In this document: positions 32,488-40,195 of the stretch, one piece after another
Position numbering within the stretch: position 1 is the first letter of the stretch
How the letters are laid out: each line of letters opens with the position of its first letter
Assembly: GCA_963544575.1 (NCBI GenBank)
Contig: CAUUFZ010000001.1
Location: forward strand, 62,001 to 126,000
Direction: 5' to 3'
Length of the DNA stretch: 64,000 nt
Source of the DNA: Nanosyncoccus sp963544575
GTDB taxonomy: Bacteria; Patescibacteriota; Saccharimonadia; Saccharimonadales; Saccharimonadaceae
Translations under genes and position numbers: made by a program
Notes under the pieces: generated by a model
Database searches by the model: none
What the model saw: only the letters and a program-made list of their open reading frames with translations
Told to the model about the DNA's origin: nothing

Positions 32488-33780
32488 ATGAAATTATCCG
32501 AAGAACTCATCTGGCGTGGTTTCGCCGCCGAAAATAGCTTTACTAATCCTTCCGAACTTGATGAAAAAGAGAATAAAAGGTTTTATTTTGGCGCCGATCC
32601 TTCAGCTGACTCTTTAACTATTGGTAATCTTGCCGCCCTCATGATGTGCGCCTGTTTCGTGCGTCATGGCTATGAGCCAACTCTTCTGGTCGGTGGTGCT
32701 ACTGGCCAAATCGGTGACCCAAAGGAAAATGGCGAACGCGAATTGAAACCTCTCGAAGAAGTTGCACATAATAAAGAATGTATTCGTCGTCAAATGGCTA
32801 ACGTGATCAGTTTTGACGGTGCTGCTGATACGCGAAATGACGGCGATCCAGATAATGACTACTATGAATTGCGTCTAGTCGATAATTATGATTGGTTTAA
32901 AAACATTAATTTCCTAGATTTTTTGCGTGAAGTCGGTAAAAACTTCTCCATGACGCAGCTTCTCGACCGTAAATTTATCCAAAATCGTATCGGCGAAGGC
33001 GGCTCCGGTATTTCTTATGCGGAATTTTCTTACTCTTTGATTCAGGGTTATGATTTTCTTCACCTCTATCGTCATTACGGAATTGACCTGCAACTTTGTG
33101 GGGCTGATCAGTTTGGCAATGCCTCATCTGGTGTTCATTTGATTAAACGCCTCGAAGGTGGTCGCGCCGATGTTTGGTCTACTCCTCTCGTCATTGACCC
33201 GGTGACTGGTCGTAAATTTGGTAAATCTGAGGGGAATGCTATCTGGCTAGCTAGTCAGGATAATGGTTCCGGTAATTACACTTCTATCTTTGATTTTTAT
33301 CAATTCTGGCTCAATCAATCCGACCAGGCTGTCGAGTCTTTGATTAAAATTTACACCGTTCTTTCGAAAGACGAAATTGATCGGATTCTTGCTGAGCATC
33401 AAGCTCATCCCGAACTTCGCATTGCCCAAAAAGCCCTTGCTCGTGGTGCCACTGAGGTGGTTCACGGTAAATCTTCTGCCGCCGCCGTGATTACTCTCAC
33501 TGAATTACTCTTCGGTGGTCGTAAAATTGAGACGCTTACCGAATCAGAGATTGAAAGTATTGCTATGCTTCTGCCGCATTTTGAGCTTAATGGCACCGAA
33601 ATTAATCTCATTGACGCACTAACTGAGCTTGGTTTGGCGAGCTCTCGTTCCGAAGCTAAAACCTTGATTTTGGGTAATGCCATCTCTGTTAATAATCAGA
33701 AGATTCAAGACCCTGCCTACCAAATTTCTTCCTTCGCCATCTTGAAGCGTGGCAAAAATAAATTTGCTATTGTCAAATAA
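32488..33780 (+). CDS. tyrS: Tyrosyl-tRNA synthetase
   Basis: The 430-aa class I synthetase charges tRNA-Tyr. It has the Rossmann fold start FYFGADPSADSL, the GGATGQIGDPKEN motif, GYDFLHLYRHYGIDLQLCGADQFGN for tyrosine binding, KFGKSEGN as KMSKS loop and a C-terminal S4 RNA-binding domain (LGLASSRSEAKTLI). The class I HIGH motif reads TIGN (TIGNLAALM), an unusual variant. Length is normal. Divergent from the PBP gene. Confidence 0.95.
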   Translation: MKLSEELIWRGFAAENSFTNPSELDEKENKRFYFGADPSADSLTIGNLAALMMCACFVRHGYEPTLLVGGATGQIGDPKENGERELKPLEEVAHNKECIRRQMANVISFDGAADTRNDGDPDNDYYELRLVDNYDWFKNINFLDFLREVGKNFSMTQLLDRKFIQNRIGEGGSGISYAEFSYSLIQGYDFLHLYRHYGIDLQLCGADQFGNASSGVHLIKRLEGGRADVWSTPLVIDPVTGRKFGKSEGNAIWLASQDNGSGNYTSIFDFYQFWLNQSDQAVESLIKIYTVLSKDEIDRILAEHQAHPELRIAQKALARGATEVVHGKSSAAAVITLTELLFGGRKIETLTESEIESIAMLLPHFELNGTEINLIDALTELGLASSRSEAKTLILGNAISVNNQKIQDPAYQISSFAILKRGKNKFAIVK

Positions 33781-33886
33781 TCGACAAATCTGCTTTTTCC
33801 ATTGATTTTACTTCTCGACTAGCGTATTCTTAAAATAGAAAAAGTGAGGTAAAGTTTATTTTTCCGAGATGCAAGGAGAATATCAT

Positions 33887-33901
33887 ATGTATACCCATTA
33901 A
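33887..33901 (+). other. Possible four-codon leader ORF upstream of recA
   Basis: ATG TAT ACC CAT TAA encodes Met-Tyr-Thr-His and is preceded at good spacing by a strong AAGGAG (33873-33878). It lies 66 bp before recA inside its probable leader (TAAAAT near 33831). It may be a leader peptide or chance. Confidence 0.35.
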
Positions 33902-33966
33902 ATTCTCGTTCCAAGAACGATTTTACAGAGTAATTTTACAGAAATTCGATAAATAACGGAGGAATT

Positions 33967-34989
33967 ATGGTCAAAGAAAAAGAAACTAAAAAAACAGATG
34001 CTGAAAATGGAAAATCCGAAGCCTTAAAGCTTGCTATTGCTCAAATTACTAAGCAATTCGGTGACGGTTCCATCATGAAGTTAGGTGATAATCGCAATAT
34101 TGATGTTGAACTTTTGAAGTCAGGCTCACTTTCACTTGATTTAGCTCTTGGTGGTGGCTATCCTAAGGGCCGTATTATTGAAATCTACGGTCCAGAATCT
34201 TCAGGTAAGACTACCTTGGCACTCCATGCCATTGCTGAGATTCAAAAAACTGGTGGCCAGGCTGCCTTCATTGATGCCGAGCACGCCCTCGATCCATCTT
34301 ATGCTAAGCGTATCGGCGTTGATGTCGATAATCTGTTGATTTCTCAGCCAGATAACGGTGAGCAAGCTCTCGAAATTTGTGAAACCCTCGTGCGCTCAAA
34401 CGCCGTGGATTTAATTGTAGTCGACTCTGTTGCGGCTCTCGTTCCACAAGCCGAAATTGATGGCGACATGGGTGATGCTCAAATGGGTCTTCAAGCTCGT
34501 TTGATGTCTCAGGCTATGCGTAAGCTCACTGCGATTATTTCCAAGTCTAAAGCTACTGTTATTTTCATTAACCAGATTCGTATGAAGATTGGTGTAATGT
34601 TTGGTAACCCTGAAACCACTACTGGTGGTAACGCTCTGAAGTTCTACGCTTCCGTCCGTATTGATATTCGCCGTATTGGCCAGATTAAAGATGGTGAAAA
34701 TATCATTGGTAACCGCACCAAGATTAAGGTGGTGAAGAATAAGATTGCTGCCCCATTCCGCTCTGCTGAATTCGATATCATGTACAACGAAGGTGTCTCT
34801 AAGGTTGGGGATGTACTCGATCTCGCCGTACAATATGGCGTCTTCGACAAGGCCGGCGCCTTTATCAAATATAATGGCGAAACTATTGGCCAAGGTCGTG
34901 AAGCTGTGAAGCGTGTACTTAAAGAAAAGCCAGAATTCTTCGCTGAAATTGAACAAAAAGTTCGCGAAAAAGCCGAAGCGAGCGAATAG
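33967..34989 (+). CDS. recA: Recombinase RecA
   Basis: The 340-aa protein forms filaments on single-stranded DNA and drives strand exchange. It has the core QFGDGSIMKLGD, Walker A GPESSGKTT, LIVVDSVAALVPQ, loop L1 region GDAQMGLQARLMSQA and loop L2 MFGNPETTTGGNALKFYASVR. The C-terminal tail is short and basic-acidic mixed. A GGAGG site is just before the ATG. The leader of about 120 nt holds a short ORF, an inverted repeat CGTTC-CAA-GAACG (33907-33919) and two ATTTTACAGA direct repeats. recX overlaps its stop by one base. Confidence 0.98.
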   Translation: MVKEKETKKTDAENGKSEALKLAIAQITKQFGDGSIMKLGDNRNIDVELLKSGSLSLDLALGGGYPKGRIIEIYGPESSGKTTLALHAIAEIQKTGGQAAFIDAEHALDPSYAKRIGVDVDNLLISQPDNGEQALEICETLVRSNAVDLIVVDSVAALVPQAEIDGDMGDAQMGLQARLMSQAMRKLTAIISKSKATVIFINQIRMKIGVMFGNPETTTGGNALKFYASVRIDIRRIGQIKDGENIIGNRTKIKVVKNKIAAPFRSAEFDIMYNEGVSKVGDVLDLAVQYGVFDKAGAFIKYNGETIGQGREAVKRVLKEKPEFFAEIEQKVREKAEASE

Positions 34990-35855
34990 TGACCGCTCTA
35001 TCTCTGGAGTCTCTTCAGAAAATCTCACAATTAAAGCCAGGTGTTAAAGATCCAAATCGTATTAATATTTTTGTTAATCATAAATTTTTGTGTTCACTCA
35101 GCTTCAAGGTTTTTTCTGAGCAAAATCTCAAAGTTGGCGATATACTCACAGAAGAACGTATCGCCGAACTGGTTGCCCTATCTTCACTCGACAAACTCTA
35201 TCAATCTACCTTAGAGTATTGTTTGTCACGCCCACATTCTGAAAAGGAGATTCGCGACTATTTGCATCGCAAGCAACTTCGTCGTCGTCAGTCACAGATA
35301 AAGTATGATAATTTTAAAAAACGCCTAGCCGAGGATGAAGAATACCGTGCTAAAATTCAAGAAATGCGAAAAAATGTTCGTGCTCAGAATGAAAAGATTC
35401 GCGAAATTGATTTTACAGAAAATAATACCTATGAATATACCGGCCGTAAATCCCTTAATCTCCCCACCAAGCCCGGCGCAGAGATTACGGAAACCCAGAT
35501 TAATCTCGTAGTTGAGCGTTTGAAACAGGAAAAATTTCTTTCTGACTACAACTTTACGCGTTTTTATATTGATAATCGTAATCAAAGCAAGGGAATTAGT
35601 CGAAAAAAACTATTCTACGAACTTAAAAGCAAGGGAATTTCTGAATCTCTGATGCGAAAAGTTCTCGAGAGTGATGAGCTTTTTTCTCAGCGCGAAGATG
35701 ATACTGAAATCGATAAAATGATCGAGAAGAAATTACGTCGCCCGATTACCCGAGAAAAACTAATGGCCTATCTCGTTCGTCAAGGTTTTTCTTATGATCT
35801 AATCAAATCCAAACTCTCTGCTATCGAATCCGAAAATCTCCAATCAAAAAGCTAG
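34989..35855 (+). CDS. recX: RecX family recombination regulator
   Basis: The 288-aa product starts with GTG whose G is the last base of the recA stop codon, so it is translationally coupled to recA. It has a RecX-like pattern of three-helix repeats: SLDKLYQSTLEYCLSRPHSEKEIRDYL, then QINLVVERLKQEKFLSDYNFTRFYIDNR and SKGISRKKLFYELKSKGI. A charged insert (about residues 95-155) separates the first and second repeats and makes it longer than E. coli RecX. RecX limits RecA filament growth. Confidence 0.88.
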   Translation: MTALSLESLQKISQLKPGVKDPNRINIFVNHKFLCSLSFKVFSEQNLKVGDILTEERIAELVALSSLDKLYQSTLEYCLSRPHSEKEIRDYLHRKQLRRRQSQIKYDNFKKRLAEDEEYRAKIQEMRKNVRAQNEKIREIDFTENNTYEYTGRKSLNLPTKPGAEITETQINLVVERLKQEKFLSDYNFTRFYIDNRNQSKGISRKKLFYELKSKGISESLMRKVLESDELFSQREDDTEIDKMIEKKLRRPITREKLMAYLVRQGFSYDLIKSKLSAIESENLQSKS

Positions 35856-35886
35856 TACAAGCCAGAATCAGCGTAAAACAAACTAA

Positions 35887-35954
35887 TTCAATCTAGAAGT
35901 TATTCAGTCTGAGTAGCTCAATCTAGTTTTCTAGTCAAATCTAGTCTCTAGTCA
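35887..35954. repeat. Degenerate TCTAG-rich repeat between recX and the PRC-barrel gene
   Basis: TCAATCTAG, CTCAATCTAG, TTTCTAGTC, AATCTAGTC and TCTAGTC follow one another. GCCAGAAT (35862-35869) and ATTCTGGC (35954-35961) bracket the region as an inverted repeat. Confidence 0.45.
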
Positions 35955-36514
35955 TTCTGGCGGAATGGGTTGACGAAGTTCGGTACGAACTCTTCCTGTT
36001 CTAGTTTTTCGCGCCCTTTTTGCTTGGCCAGTTCATCCTTTACAATGATCGCTTCATCATTAATCTCCAGAATTTCCGAACGATTAATAATCAATTCCGG
36101 ATCGATAAATGATTTCAAAATCGGACGTTTGACGATTAATTGCTGGATGTAAAAATCATTTACATCCACCGTATAATCTATTACGGTTCCCACATTTGCC
36201 TTGTTTTGAGTTTTAACCTTAAAATGAATCGGCTGAAAATTTAGTTTTACCATTTCATCGATTTTTACCACGTCACCCACATTAAGCAACTCTTCATCCG
36301 AATCTATAATCATCCCGAGATGTGAAAATTCACGTATGCTTCGGACGTCCAAAATCGCCCCCGAATCAAAGCTCACGGTGTTTTTGTTAAGGAAAAATCC
36401 CAAAATCTTCAAATCATTCGGATCAACAATAATCGATTCAATCGTGCTGATCACCCCACCGGATCTTAAGCTTAAGATGCGAAATCCGATTAATTTTGAA
36501 GCATCTAAAATCAT
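35948..36514 (-). CDS. PRC-barrel domain protein
   Basis: The 188-aa protein contains two PRC-barrel-like beta domains: LIGFRILSLRSGGVISTIESIIVDPNDLKILGF at the N-terminus and a second around KANVGTVIDYTVDVNDFYIQQLIVK. PRC barrels occur in RimM and photosynthetic reaction centre H subunits; here no partner domain is present. The C-terminus is charged with a KQKGREKLEQEEF segment. The ATG overlaps the stop of the upstream HAD gene, so both are one operon. Cellular role unknown. Confidence 0.85.
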   Translation of the reverse strand: MILDASKLIGFRILSLRSGGVISTIESIIVDPNDLKILGFFLNKNTVSFDSGAILDVRSIREFSHLGMIIDSDEELLNVGDVVKIDEMVKLNFQPIHFKVKTQNKANVGTVIDYTVDVNDFYIQQLIVKRPILKSFIDPELIINRSEILEINDEAIIVKDELAKQKGREKLEQEEFVPNFVNPFRQND

Positions 36515-37314
36515 AGTACTCCCAAAATTCCTTTCAGAGCAAACTCGGTATCTTCGTGATTACGTACCGTAATCGTATCGATGCCCATTTGTACGACTGG
36601 ATAATCATTGCCACCCTCTTGTGTCATGTCGCCAAAATAGAGAATATCGTCTTTTTCGACATTCAATTCTTCCATCAAATGGTTCATCCCGAAAGATTTA
36701 TTTAATCCATCACGAAAGGCGTTGATACTGGTGGTTCCAGCTACTTCAAAAGAGAAATCTGGCACTTTTTCCTTGGCAAGCTTAGCAATCAAGTTACGCT
36801 TCTTGCAATCTGGATCCCAGGCGTATTTCGCCTCAGTACCCGCTTTTTGCCCAAGCGCTGAGAAAGTTACTTGTGACAAACGATTTTCGATAATTTCGTC
36901 ACCCGGCTGGAGCTTGTCTTCTTCCCAATACCCCACTTCTTTGGCCGAACTTTCCAGAGCTTCGGTGATTTTTGCCACCTCATCTTCGGTTAATGGATAA
37001 TTATAGACCTGTTCCCAGTTCCTCTCATCATAAACTGATCCATCATTACCATGCGCAGTTGGCTGGTAGCGATAATACTGTGTACCTTGCGCCACAAAAA
37101 GATGAAGATGCGCCAGTTGTGCTGGCGTGACATTGGCGACTTCGACTAAGCGATTTACGATTTGAATTAAAAACTGTTCGAATTTCTGACCCGAAATTGG
37201 ACAAATTTCAAATTCATTCAAACATTCACTGAGTAAAAAGGCCATCTCGTCTGGAATTGGGGTTTTGGCGATATTTAAAGTTTGGTCGATATCAAAGGAT
37301 AATACTTTCTTCAT
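36511..37314 (-). CDS. HAD superfamily hydrolase (HAD-IIB type)
   Basis: The 267-aa protein starts with KVLSFDIDQTLN, the HAD nucleophile motif with two Asp, has an internal cap domain (about 90-190) and the C-terminal motif LYFGDMTQEGGNDYPVV with the metal-binding Asp. The arrangement ENRLSQVTFSALGQKA resembles eukaryotic phosphomannomutases and sugar phosphatases of the IIB group; the exact substrate cannot be read. A TATAAT and an AGAGGA site lie upstream on the minus strand. Confidence 0.88.
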   Translation of the reverse strand: MKKVLSFDIDQTLNIAKTPIPDEMAFLLSECLNEFEICPISGQKFEQFLIQIVNRLVEVANVTPAQLAHLHLFVAQGTQYYRYQPTAHGNDGSVYDERNWEQVYNYPLTEDEVAKITEALESSAKEVGYWEEDKLQPGDEIIENRLSQVTFSALGQKAGTEAKYAWDPDCKKRNLIAKLAKEKVPDFSFEVAGTTSINAFRDGLNKSFGMNHLMEELNVEKDDILYFGDMTQEGGNDYPVVQMGIDTITVRNHEDTEFALKGILGVL

Positions 37315-37399
37315 CTCTATTCCTCTCTGCGGTATTTCTTTTGCTTATTATAGCAAAAACACTCACTTTTTGTGGTTAAAATTCTCAAACTGATTATGC

Positions 37400-37405
37400 T
37401 ATAAT
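37400..37405 (+). promoter_or_regulatory. -10 box of tpiA
   Basis: TATAAT in an extended TATGCTATAAT context ends 6 nt before the tpiA ATG, predicting a leaderless mRNA. Confidence 0.75.
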
Positions 37406-37411
37406 AAGATT

Positions 37412-38188
37412 ATGAAAACATATATTGTGGGCAACTGGAAGATGAATCTGACCATCGGTGAGTCTTCTATCTTTTTGCAGAAATTACTTAAAAAAATCAA
37501 ACCTAGTCGTGGCCTCGAAATTGTGATTGCTCCAAGTTTTACTTCACTCCCAAGTCTTTCGCTCCAACTTGAACGTAATAAGTCCAAGATCAAGCTTGCC
37601 GCTCAGAATTTCTATTACCGTGACTTCGGTGCATACACTGGTGAGGTCTCTATCGCTCAGCTCCGCGGTCTAGTTTCTTACGCTATCATCGGGCATTCAG
37701 AGCGTCGCTTTGTTTTTGGTGAAACTAACCGGGAAATTTCTCAGAAGGTTGCCGCTGCGATTCGTAATGATATCACTCCGATTCTTTGTGTCGGTGAGAC
37801 TGAAAGTCAACGGAATTTTGGTGAAACCGTCGATGTTTTGCGTGACGAAATTTTTGGTGGTCTTTCCGAAATCGATAGTGACGATATTAAAAAATGTATC
37901 ATCGCTTATGAACCAGTTTGGGCCATCTCTAGTACTAAGGCCGCCCATATCGCTAGCCCGGATGAAATTGCTGACGCCGTGAAAATTATTCGCAATCAAC
38001 TTACTTCTGTTTATGGTGAGGAAACCATTGCTGAAATTCCTGTACTTTTTGGTGGCAGTGTTAATCCGAACAATGCCGGTGCCTATCTCACGGTGCCAGG
38101 TGTAAATGGGCTTCTAATCGGTAGTGCCGGACTAGTTTCAGAATCATTTACTAGCATTATTGAAACCGCAAAAAAGGTCCGTGAATAA
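37412..38188 (+). CDS. tpiA: Triosephosphate isomerase
   Basis: The 258-aa TIM barrel interconverts dihydroxyacetone phosphate and glyceraldehyde 3-phosphate. Catalytic residues are all visible: Lys in GNWKMN, His in IIGHSERR and Glu in AYEPVWAI; the phosphate loop is GGSVNPNN and GLLIGSAGL. Length is standard. It is transcribed alone, directly upstream of the 540-aa protein gene with its own promoter. Confidence 0.97.
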   Translation: MKTYIVGNWKMNLTIGESSIFLQKLLKKIKPSRGLEIVIAPSFTSLPSLSLQLERNKSKIKLAAQNFYYRDFGAYTGEVSIAQLRGLVSYAIIGHSERRFVFGETNREISQKVAAAIRNDITPILCVGETESQRNFGETVDVLRDEIFGGLSEIDSDDIKKCIIAYEPVWAISSTKAAHIASPDEIADAVKIIRNQLTSVYGEETIAEIPVLFGGSVNPNNAGAYLTVPGVNGLLIGSAGLVSESFTSIIETAKKVRE

Positions 38189-38201
38189 TCGGAAAATCGA
38201 G

Positions 38202-38207
38202 TATAAT
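38202..38207 (+). promoter_or_regulatory. -10 box of the tail-anchored protein gene
   Basis: TATAAT ends 5 nt before the ATG at 38213. Confidence 0.65.
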
Positions 38208-38212
38208 TAAAC

Positions 38213-39835
38213 ATGAATATGCAAGGAAAAAACGCCCAAAATACCACTGTCAAAGGTCGCATGATGGATTTTTCTCCTGTCCGCAAAACTGCTGGCACTA
38301 TTTCTGCTGCCACGAACTCCACTGCTCCTAGTGTAGGTGGTCGCACTGTTACTTCCGCCACCACGAATTCCGCCATCGCCAGCTCCACTCGTGCTCGCAC
38401 TCTTACTTCGGCTTACACCTATTCACTTTCCGAACGTGAGCTAGAACGTAAGAAGCAGGCAAAAAAAGAACGCGAACGTCGTGAAGAAATTCAGCGCCAG
38501 ATTGAACTCCAAAATCAAACCATGGATTATAATCGTCGCCGCATTGAGGCCGCGAAGCAGGAATTAGCTCGCTCTCAGGCCGAAGAATCTTTGCGTAATC
38601 GTGAGCTTAGATTACAACGCGAAATCGAAGAAAAACAGCAGGCTATTGCCAAAAAACAGGCTGAACAAGAGGCGCTTTTGCGACGCCAGGCTATTGAGCG
38701 AGAAAATCAGGCCAAGCAAAGACGTTATGAATATGAAAAACAACGCGCTAAAGAAGAATTAGCCAAGCGTAAGGTTGGTGAATTACCGCGCGCTACCGGC
38801 AGAATTCCAGTTGGTAGTGCTAGCTTAGCTCCGAAAATGAAGCCGGCTCCTACCGCAATCTCAGTCGCTTCCGCTGCTTCCACTGGGGCAATCTCTATTT
38901 CTAGTCGGGTGAATTCTCTTGCCGGATCTACCGCCTCCGCCGCTTCTGCCGCTTCCAAATTTAAGGCGCCTTCGCCGGTTTCTCGTATTCAGATTACCGC
39001 CAGTCCAAGCCGCACACTTTTTGGTCGCATTCGTCCAGCTAAAAAAGTTGAGTCTGAAATAAATTCCGAATCTCAACAGACTTACCCAGCTAAAGCTCCA
39101 GTTCCAACTACCCTGGTTTCTTCAAGTGTACGTGATGCCTTGCAAAACTATGATAATTATGATGAAATCGAGGATCTCGAGGCGCTCTTTGACTCCGTTG
39201 ATAATCAGCAACTCCACGGTAAAAGTTCGGCATCTACCTCTGGTAATCCATCCGCTACCATGTATTATCCGACCGCCGGCCGCTCGAATACTATTTCTAC
39301 TCTGCCAAAAAACCAGGAAAGCGCGCTCACCTCAGATTCTATTGACTCCGCTTTTGCCCCAGTTGATCAATCTGAACCATCTGAAATTATAGCTACGGTC
39401 GCTCCGGCTCGTTCAGTATATTCTTTTACAGATAACGAGAAGCCAAAAACTGCTTCACTTTATGCCGAATCTGATATCGCTAATAATAATTCCAACTATG
39501 TCCTCGGCGGTCGCAGTCCATTTATTAATACCGACAAGGTACAAAAACGTCCGCTTGCTGCTGGGCAAGATAATTTTACTTCTTCAGAATTTTCTTCTGA
39601 ACTCCTCGGTCCAGGCTCCAAGATTAAGGATTATACTTTCGAAGAGGAAAATAATTCTCGCAAAACTATTTACGCAAAAAATAAATCCGAAAAGACCAAA
39701 GCCAAGCAGCAGGCCGTCATTATCGACGATCCTTCCATGCGCAAGACCAACCTTTCGCTAGTCTTTGCCCTCATCGCCATGAGTATCTTCGGTGCACTGG
39801 TCGGCGCCATCGTCTATTTCGCTTTCTTCCAATAA
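38213..39835 (+). CDS. Coiled-coil, low-complexity protein with C-terminal membrane anchor
   Basis: The 540-aa product has no signal peptide. Residues 1-65 are Ser/Thr/Ala-rich, 65-185 form a long basic coiled coil (RREEIQRQIELQNQ and similar, rich in Arg, Glu, Gln), 185-500 are disordered with Ser, Ala and Thr, and the last 28 residues form a transmembrane helix (LVFALIAMSIFGALVGAIVY) followed by a short tail. The protein would be cytoplasmic and tail-anchored. No family is recognised; it resembles cytoskeletal or division-scaffold proteins in layout only. A terminator follows. Confidence 0.75.
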   Translation: MNMQGKNAQNTTVKGRMMDFSPVRKTAGTISAATNSTAPSVGGRTVTSATTNSAIASSTRARTLTSAYTYSLSERELERKKQAKKERERREEIQRQIELQNQTMDYNRRRIEAAKQELARSQAEESLRNRELRLQREIEEKQQAIAKKQAEQEALLRRQAIERENQAKQRRYEYEKQRAKEELAKRKVGELPRATGRIPVGSASLAPKMKPAPTAISVASAASTGAISISSRVNSLAGSTASAASAASKFKAPSPVSRIQITASPSRTLFGRIRPAKKVESEINSESQQTYPAKAPVPTTLVSSSVRDALQNYDNYDEIEDLEALFDSVDNQQLHGKSSASTSGNPSATMYYPTAGRSNTISTLPKNQESALTSDSIDSAFAPVDQSEPSEIIATVAPARSVYSFTDNEKPKTASLYAESDIANNNSNYVLGGRSPFINTDKVQKRPLAAGQDNFTSSEFSSELLGPGSKIKDYTFEEENNSRKTIYAKNKSEKTKAKQQAVIIDDPSMRKTNLSLVFALIAMSIFGALVGAIVYFAFFQ

Positions 39836-39858
39836 AAAAAGAGGTTAAGAGCCTCTTT
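39836..39858 (+). terminator. Terminator of the tail-anchored protein gene
   Basis: AAAGAGG and GCCTCTTT pair around TTAAGA, preceded by an A run. Confidence 0.75.
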
Positions 39859-39871
39859 CTCGTACAGGCAA

Positions 39872-39910
39872 TTAAAAAAATAAAGAACGTAAACGTTCTT
39901 ATTTTTTTAA
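39872..39910 (-). terminator. Terminator of the tRNA-His/tRNA-Gly transcript
   Basis: A long A/T-rich stem with a GAACGT/ACGTTC core lies immediately downstream of tRNA-Gly on the minus strand. Confidence 0.7.
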
Positions 39911-39912
39911 TT

Positions 39913-39987
39913 TGGTGCGAGTGGAGAGAATCGAACTCTCATCCCAAGTTTGGAAAACTTGTATACTAACCGCTGTACTACACTCGC
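39913..39987 (-). tRNA. tRNA-Gly (anticodon TCC)
   Basis: The minus-strand cloverleaf has GCGAGTG/CACTCGC acceptor, anticodon stem CAAGT/ACTTG around TTTCCAA (TCC) and encoded CCA. Confidence 0.95.
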
Positions 39988-39990
39988 TAA

Positions 39991-40067
39991 TGGGGTGGGT
40001 GATCGGAATTGAACCGACGACCTTCTGGACCACAATCAGACGCTCTAACCGACTGAGCTACACCCAC
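39991..40067 (-). tRNA. tRNA-His (anticodon GTG)
   Basis: The minus strand has GTGGGTG/CACCCAC acceptor, anticodon loop TTGTGGT (GTG), discriminator C73, encoded CCA and a genomic G at -1 (40068), which is the tRNA-His identity element. Three bases separate it from tRNA-Gly. Confidence 0.95.
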
Positions 40068-40195
40068 CAAATTTTCAAAATGCGCTGTACGCTTCCTAGA
40101 TTATACCAAACCCAGTTTCTTTTTTCAATCAGAGATTCACTTTTCTTTCCGCTTATGTTAAAATGAGCAAAAGCATCCAAATAAAAAGGCATATT

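Noticed and set aside
33907..33919. LexA/SOS box before recA
   Set aside because: CGTTC-N3-GAACG has the half-sites in the opposite order to CGAAC-N4-GTTCG; no second copy was seen before other repair genes here.
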